DNA of 64,000 nt from Lachnoclostridium sp. An118. Its GTDB lineage: Bacteria > Bacillota > Clostridia > Lachnospirales > Lachnospiraceae. The notes under the pieces were generated by a model. It ran no database searches. It had not been told where the DNA came from and was given only the letters and a program-made list of their open reading frames with translations. The translations under genes and the position numbers were made by a program. How positions within the stretch are numbered: the first letter of the stretch is position 1; the number at the start of each line of letters is the position of its first letter. Shown one piece after another: positions 60,208 through 64,000 of this stretch. Location of the stretch: NCBI RefSeq assembly GCF_002160985.1, contig NZ_NFLQ01000008.1, positions 62,001 through 126,000 of the forward strand. The letters run 5' to 3'.

Positions 60208-61153
60208 ATGATTTTTCCTCCTTGATCATGGTTAAGAACACATCCTCCAGGGAGGGGGACTGCTCTGAGAATTCCCGGACAGAAATGGAGTCCTCCCGGA
60301 GACGGCAGAAGAGCTCTCCTAAGGTGTCTGCCCTCCCGTCTGTAAACACGGTCAGAGCGCACTTCTCCGGCAGGCAGCTGGTCCGCCATTTCCCCGCAGG
60401 AGTTCCCAGAAGAGAGGCGGCCCGTTCCAGGTCCTTCGGGCTATAGAAGACAAACCGCACAGCGCCCCGGGGAAGGAGGGACTTCAGCCTGGCGGGAGTC
60501 CCCTCTGCCAGGATTTTCCCTTCGCTCAGGATGCCGATCTGGTCAGCCAGCTGCTCCGCCTCTTCCAGGTACTGGGTGGTGAGGAGGACGGTCATGCCGC
60601 CGTCCCGGAGCCTTCGGACAATCTGCCACATGGCCAGGCGGCTCTGGGGGTCCAGGCCGGTGGTGGGCTCATCCAGGAAAAGGACATCGGGGCTGCCCAC
60701 AAGGCTCATGGCGATGTCCAGCTTCCTCTTCATCCCTCCCGACCAGCCGGAGACCCTTCGGTCCGCATGGGAGGAGAGGTCAAAATATTCCAGGAGCCGG
60801 ACCGCTGATCTCACGGGGGCTGCCAGATGGCGCAGACGTCCCATGAGGAGAAGGTTCTCTGTTCCCGTCAGGCTCTCATCCAGGCAGGAGAACTGTCCGG
60901 TCACGCTGATGACCTGGTGGACCTTCTCCGGCTCCCTGGTCACATCAAAGCCCCGGACCCGGGCAGTCCCACCGTCAGGGCGAAGCTGGGTGGTCAGTAT
61001 GCGGACTGTGGTAGTCTTCCCGGCACCGTTGGAGCCAAGGAGAGCGTAGATGGTCCCTGCAGGGACTGAAAAGGTGAGGTCTCTTAGGACCTCTCTGTCT
61101 TTATAGCGTTTCTTCAGCGAGGATACGAAAATCGATACATTGTTTCTTTCCAT
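60182..61153 (-). CDS. ABC transporter ATP-binding protein (DrrA-like)
   Basis: The 323-residue ATPase has Walker A GSNGAGKTT, the DrrA-type signature SGWSGGMKRKLDIA, Walker B VLFLDEPTTGLDPQSR and a C-terminal extension of about 80 residues. The start MERNNVSIF has AAAGGAGGTCACCC upstream. The operator-like repeat ahead of the gene matches that before the TetR gene, so this pair is probably under TetR control. Confidence 0.92.
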   Translation of the reverse strand: MERNNVSIFVSSLKKRYKDREVLRDLTFSVPAGTIYALLGSNGAGKTTTVRILTTQLRPDGGTARVRGFDVTREPEKVHQVISVTGQFSCLDESLTGTENLLLMGRLRHLAAPVRSAVRLLEYFDLSSHADRRVSGWSGGMKRKLDIAMSLVGSPDVLFLDEPTTGLDPQSRLAMWQIVRRLRDGGMTVLLTTQYLEEAEQLADQIGILSEGKILAEGTPARLKSLLPRGAVRFVFYSPKDLERAASLLGTPAGKWRTSCLPEKCALTVFTDGRADTLGELFCRLREDSISVREFSEQSPSLEDVFLTMIKEEKSYGNNKTKL

Positions 61154-61206
61154 GGGTGACCTCCTTTTTTGGAGCTTGTGTCGCAAGGTTCCTTTATACA
61201 TTTATT

Positions 61207-61228
61207 AATACCGAACGAAGGTATGTAT
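61207..61228. promoter_or_regulatory. putative TetR operator ahead of drrAB
   Basis: AATACCGAACGAAGGTATGTAT shares the GTATGTAT half-site and the overall ATAC/GTAT dyad with the site at 61918. It lies between the TetR and ATPase genes. Confidence 0.5.
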
Positions 61229-61262
61229 ATGTCTAATATAAAATTGCCTCTGCAAGGCAATC

Positions 61263-61904
61263 TTATACGTCCTGCTGCAGGGCAGGGTGGTTTCTGATCA
61301 GGTCAGCCGCCTTTTCATCATAGATGGGAAGCCCCATCCTGGCAAGCACCTCGCAGCTGCACTGGTATCTGCGGAATATCTCCTCCGCACTGCCGGGAAA
61401 GACAGATGGGATCAGCCAGACATCCAGAAGGACCAAAAGCTCGGACAGCTCCTTTGGATAGTCTGTCTGGATGGAGCCATCCCGGCAGCCTTCCTCGATG
61501 AGTTCCAGCCAGCGGGGGCACAGAGTACGGCGGTTTGTCTCCAGCATCCCAGCCAGGATCCGGGGATTTTTAAGGAGTGGGACAGCCTGGGCGGAAAAGC
61601 TGGCCTGCTCTTCGTTGGACTGGTTCAGCAGGATGGCCAGCTTCATCTTTTCCAGGCCATTCAGATCCGTCCGTTTCTTTACCTCCTCAAAGGGATTATT
61701 TTTGAAAAAGAGCCTGTCTCCCAGGGCATTCAGGATATCTTCCTTTGACTTGAAGTGGTGGTAGATGGCACCCTTGCTTAAACCCCCCAGCTCGTCTACA
61801 ATGTCCTGGATCGTCGTATGGTCATATCCTTTTTCCAGAAAGAGCCGCTGTGATACATCCAGTATCTTCTCTACAGTGACTTCCGGGTACTTGTTTCTCG
61901 CCAT
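61263..61904 (-). CDS. TetR/AcrR family transcriptional regulator
   Basis: The 213-residue protein has the TetR helix-turn-helix (ILDVSQRLFLEKGYDHTTIQDI, LSKGAIYHHFKSKEDIL) and a helical ligand domain. The start MARNKYPEV has CAGGAGGATGCC upstream. Its position just upstream of drrAB on the same strand and the shared dyads make it the likely repressor of that exporter. Confidence 0.9.
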   Translation of the reverse strand: MARNKYPEVTVEKILDVSQRLFLEKGYDHTTIQDIVDELGGLSKGAIYHHFKSKEDILNALGDRLFFKNNPFEEVKKRTDLNGLEKMKLAILLNQSNEEQASFSAQAVPLLKNPRILAGMLETNRRTLCPRWLELIEEGCRDGSIQTDYPKELSELLVLLDVWLIPSVFPGSAEEIFRRYQCSCEVLARMGLPIYDEKAADLIRNHPALQQDV

Positions 61905-61917
61905 GGCATCCTCCTGC

Positions 61918-61938
61918 ATACATACGTTTGGTATGTAT
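61918..61938. promoter_or_regulatory. putative TetR operator at its own gene
   Basis: ATACATAC and GTATGTAT are arranged as a perfect dyad around five bases (61918-61938), directly upstream of the regulator's ribosome binding site. Confidence 0.6.
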
Positions 61939-61965
61939 ATAGTATAGCGGGCAGAACGTAAGGTG

Positions 61966-62307
61966 TCAATGATTTTTCATACTGATAGTATAAATGACAG
62001 CTCTGAAGAGACACCCCACTCCAAGCCCCAGGTATCCGTCCGCCAGATACCAGAGGACATGTGGAAGGGCGGTGGCATTGTAGTGGATGGGAACTGTGGG
62101 AAGGAACAGGGCGCACACGAGGAGAGGATAGGAATATTTGAAAGGAGCCCGGGACAGAGCGCCCAGAAGAAGAGAGAGGAGAAAAGTGGAGAACAGCAGG
62201 ACGACCACCAGTCCCATCATGTCGGTGGGGCCGGCGGTCAGAGGAAACAGATAAAACATGACAGCCTGTATCAGAACAAGTACGCGCTCTTTCCTGTATT
62301 TTTTCAT
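61966..62307 (-). CDS. hypothetical membrane protein
   Basis: The 113-residue protein has three to four hydrophobic helices (VLVLIQAVMFYLFPLTAG, LVVVLLFSTFLLSLLLGAL, LLVCALFLPTVPI, GLGVGCLFRAVIYTI) and few charged residues. GAAAGGAGGGCAGAAGG precedes the start. I do not recognise a family; it lies between Bcp and the TetR gene on the same strand. Confidence 0.7.
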   Translation of the reverse strand: MKKYRKERVLVLIQAVMFYLFPLTAGPTDMMGLVVVLLFSTFLLSLLLGALSRAPFKYSYPLLVCALFLPTVPIHYNATALPHVLWYLADGYLGLGVGCLFRAVIYTISMKNH

Positions 62308-62338
62308 CCTTCTGCCCTCCTTTCCGGGCCGGGGCAGA

Positions 62339-62791
62339 CTACAGTTCTGCCAGCATCTGGGCCGGGTTGTCGGCTGCCTTCACCTTCCCGAAGGCTTTGA
62401 CGATGGTGCCCTCCTCATCGATCAGGTAGGTGGTGCGCACCACGCCCATGGTCTTTTTCCCGTACATATTTTTCTCCTTCCACACATCGTAGGCCTGGAT
62501 GCAGGTGAGCTCCGGATCGGAGAGCAGGGTGAAGGGAAGACCGTACTTTTCCTCAAATTTCTTGTGGGAGGCCACGCTGTCCTTGCTGACGCCAAGGACG
62601 ACAGCGCCCTTCTCGGCAAACTGGGGATAGAGGTCCCCGAAGCCGCAGGCCTGTTTGGTGCAGCCGGGAGTGTTGTCTTTGGGATAAAAATAGAGGATGA
62701 CCTTCTTTCCCCTGTATTCCTCCAGCGTGTGCATGTCTCCGTTCTGGTCCGGCAGAGAAAATGCCGGTGCCTTTGTTCCGATTTCCAGCAT
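62339..62791 (-). CDS. bcp: thioredoxin-dependent thiol peroxidase (Bcp)
   Basis: The 150-residue peroxiredoxin of the BCP/PrxQ type reduces hydroperoxides with thioredoxin. It has APAFSLPDQNG, KVILYFYPKDNTPGCTKQA with the peroxidatic Cys and the resolving Cys five residues later (CTKQAC), and the conserved Arg in VVRTTYLID. AGGAGGAACCACT precedes the start. In an anaerobe it would protect against oxygen exposure. Confidence 0.94.
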   Translation of the reverse strand: MLEIGTKAPAFSLPDQNGDMHTLEEYRGKKVILYFYPKDNTPGCTKQACGFGDLYPQFAEKGAVVLGVSKDSVASHKKFEEKYGLPFTLLSDPELTCIQAYDVWKEKNMYGKKTMGVVRTTYLIDEEGTIVKAFGKVKAADNPAQMLAEL

Positions 62792-62817
62792 AGTGGTTCC
62801 TCCTTTAATCTGAAAAT

Positions 62818-63091
62818 TTATTCTGAAATAAAGGGTATCCCCATCTTGCGCAGGGATTTCCCATAAAATGTCCGGGTTTCCTCGTCGGGGAAGAGCAGCA
62901 GGACCTGAAAATTATCTGCAGCAAGGCCTGTGTCGCTGCAGTGCCATTCCACGTCAAAAAGCATTTCCCGAAGCGCCTCCCCGGTGAGCTTTGCTGTTTT
63001 CTTTGGAAATCTTATCCGGCGCCTCTACAACCTGCATGCCCTCTTCCAGGGGCTGCGCAGGGGCGCTGTCAATGCAAAGCTTGATGATCAT
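62818..63091 (-). pseudogene. small hypothetical gene broken by one frameshift
   Basis: From ATG 63091, which overlaps the XRE stop as ATGA, a frame reads MIIKLCIDSAPAQPLEEGMQ and continues to about 62995 (…APDKIS). Sequence in the +1 frame then gives a continuous KKTAKLTGEALREMLFDVEW and on to FQVLLLFPDEETRTFYGKSL and IPFISE, stopping at 62818. Together they would make about 90 residues. The shift lies at CCAAAGAAAACAGC. I do not recognise the family. Either the gene is decayed, or there is an error or programmed shift at the A-rich run. Confidence 0.5.
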
Positions 63092-63702
63092 ATGTCTGTG
63101 TCCCTTCCTTTCTCTGGAGCGGTGTCCTCCTCTCTGACGAGGCTGACCCGCAGAAAACTTTCCTTTACTTTGGCGGCATACTGCAGCTCATAGGACGTTT
63201 TTCCATCCAGCATGGCCTGTGAGATAGCCGCGGTCTCCTTCTGGACATCCGCCTCGTGGGCATACCAGCCGAGCATGGTCCTGTTCTTGCCCCAGAAGGA
63301 GGAGCTGTCCACTCCGAAGAGGGCAAAATGAGGCGCGTCCGGGTGGCTGGATACGCGCATGGACATCACCTTATAGCAGTTGACCAGCTGTTTGCCGTCG
63401 TGGCTGCGGATCATGATCTTGCCTGTGGACACTGCCCCGGGGGCGGGAGCGGGAGAGGCCGGTGACGGGCTCTCGGAAGCAGGGCCTGCCTGCTCCTGGC
63501 TGTCTGACTGGTCTGAGACCAGATAGTCCAGGGAGACCTTCAATATCTGGGAGAGGGTGATCATTTTCTCCATCTCCGGGTATCCGTTTCCCTGCTCCCA
63601 GCGGGAGATGGCCTGCCTGCTGACATGCAGCTGCGCAGCCAGCTCCTCCTGGGAAATATTTCTTTCCTTTCTTACTGTGCGAAGATTTTCTCCAAAGCTC
63701 AT
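63088..63702 (-). CDS. XRE family regulator with C-terminal sensor-like domain
   Basis: The 204-residue protein begins with a helix-turn-helix (MSFGENLRTVRKERNISQEE, LHVSRQAISRWEQGNGYPEM), passes through a Pro/Ala/Ser-rich linker (about 70-95) and ends in a domain of about 110 residues (IMIRSHDGKQLVNCYKVM, FALFGVDSSSFWG, SYELQYAAKVKE) that I do not recognise but that looks like a small alpha-beta fold. AAGGAGGCACCCCT precedes the start. The downstream frameshifted gene is translationally linked. Confidence 0.85.
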   Translation of the reverse strand: MSFGENLRTVRKERNISQEELAAQLHVSRQAISRWEQGNGYPEMEKMITLSQILKVSLDYLVSDQSDSQEQAGPASESPSPASPAPAPGAVSTGKIMIRSHDGKQLVNCYKVMSMRVSSHPDAPHFALFGVDSSSFWGKNRTMLGWYAHEADVQKETAAISQAMLDGKTSYELQYAAKVKESFLRVSLVREEDTAPEKGRDTDI

Positions 63703-63831
63703 AGGGGTGCCTCCTTTTATGTGTGATATGCTGTCAGATCCGGCCGCTTCCATGTGCGGCGGGCCGTTGTGGTATGCCTGTATCATAGCGGAAATGCCCT
63801 GAGCAGGCCACCAACCCTGGCTTGCAATAGC

Positions 63832-63846
63832 GCAACCTGGGGTTGC
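63832..63846. promoter_or_regulatory. 15-base dyad upstream of the XRE gene
   Basis: GCAACC-TGG-GGTTGC is a perfect inverted repeat in the gap between the AlkD-like and XRE genes; a partial copy (CCAACCCTGGCTTGC) lies 20 bases away. It may be an operator. Confidence 0.35.
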
Positions 63847-63867
63847 ATTTTATATTTCAGAGGTATA

Positions 63868-64000
63868 TCAGAGGTATTTTGACCCCTCCCGGACACTCAG
63901 CTTGTCCATCTTTTCCCCGTAGGTGCGGATAAAGTCCCGCACCCACTCGGGATCAGTCTTTGAGTAATCCCGCAGGCTCCAGCCGATGGCCTTGTTGATG
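63868..64000 (-). CDS. DNA alkylation repair protein, AlkD-like C-terminus (partial)
   Basis: The last 43 residues of a protein entering from the right edge read INKAIGWSLRDYSKTDPEWV, then RDFIRTYGEKMDKLSVREGS and KYL. This matches the C-terminal helical repeat of AlkD-type DNA glycosylases, in which the conserved Trp-Asp/Tyr pattern contacts DNA. The rest lies outside the window. Confidence 0.8.
   Translation of the reverse strand, partial: INKAIGWSLRDYSKTDPEWVRDFIRTYGEKMDKLSVREGSKYL

Overview
The window looks like a chromosomal segment of an anaerobic, spore-forming-lineage gut Firmicute, most likely a Lachnospiraceae/Clostridia member. The evidence is a complete [FeFe]-hydrogenase maturase set (hydE-hydG-hydF), an oxygen-sensitive class III ribonucleotide reductase with its activase, a YlmC/YmxH sporulation-family gene next to nrdR, strong AGGAGG ribosome binding sites and protein sequences of Clostridia type. 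No species can be named from sequence reading alone.

Layout. 1-8 kb: a partial membrane protein, lipid genes (GDPD, diacylglycerol kinase), two membrane proteins, then hydEGF on the minus strand. 8-22 kb: MFS transporter, a decayed McrBC restriction locus, Lrp regulator plus aminotransferase, nrdG/nrdD with tandem NrdR boxes, GNAT, TetR, Tex, MerR, an esterase and a CitMHS-type transporter. 22.3-44.6 kb: a large CRISPR-Cas island. 44.6-64 kb: housekeeping and accessory genes (LysR/DUF1275 pair, holin-like gene, tRNA-Ala, carbamate kinase, two ABC exporters, nrdR, ThrE, truA, exonuclease III, SDR, MFS, AraC, HD hydrolase, TetR-drrAB, Bcp, XRE regulator) and the end of an AlkD-like gene.

The CRISPR island is the centre of interest. 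One tightly packed operon encodes a small Csx15/Csx20-like Rossmann protein, Cas6, an HD-less Cas10, Csx10, a Cas7-Cas7 fusion, Csx19 and a TIGR03986-type RAMP: a subtype III-D effector. After CRISPR array 1 comes a second operon: a CARF-HEPN ribonuclease (TIGR02710-like), Cas1, Cas2 and a large reverse transcriptase fused to an archaeo-eukaryotic-type primase, so the adaptation module carries both an RNA-templated and a primase-type polymerase. Array 2 follows, then a divergent RHH-WYL regulator and an unrecognised two-gene module, then a one-spacer array 3 and a second, different CARF-HEPN ribonuclease. All three arrays are preceded by near-identical leaders that contain a dyad with a compensatory base change.

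How it fits together (inference): Cas6 cuts repeats to give an 8-nt GTTGACAC handle; the III-D complex senses RNA and Cas10 makes a cyclic-nucleotide signal; two CARF-HEPN enzymes respond and the small first gene may buffer or degrade the signal; Cas1-Cas2 with the RT-primase writes new spacers; the RHH-WYL protein may control the adjacent two-gene module. The reverse transcriptase lacks its usual N-terminus: conserved motif sequence lies upstream of the first ATG, directly after the cas2 stop, without a start codon. Whether that part is translated is the main uncertainty.
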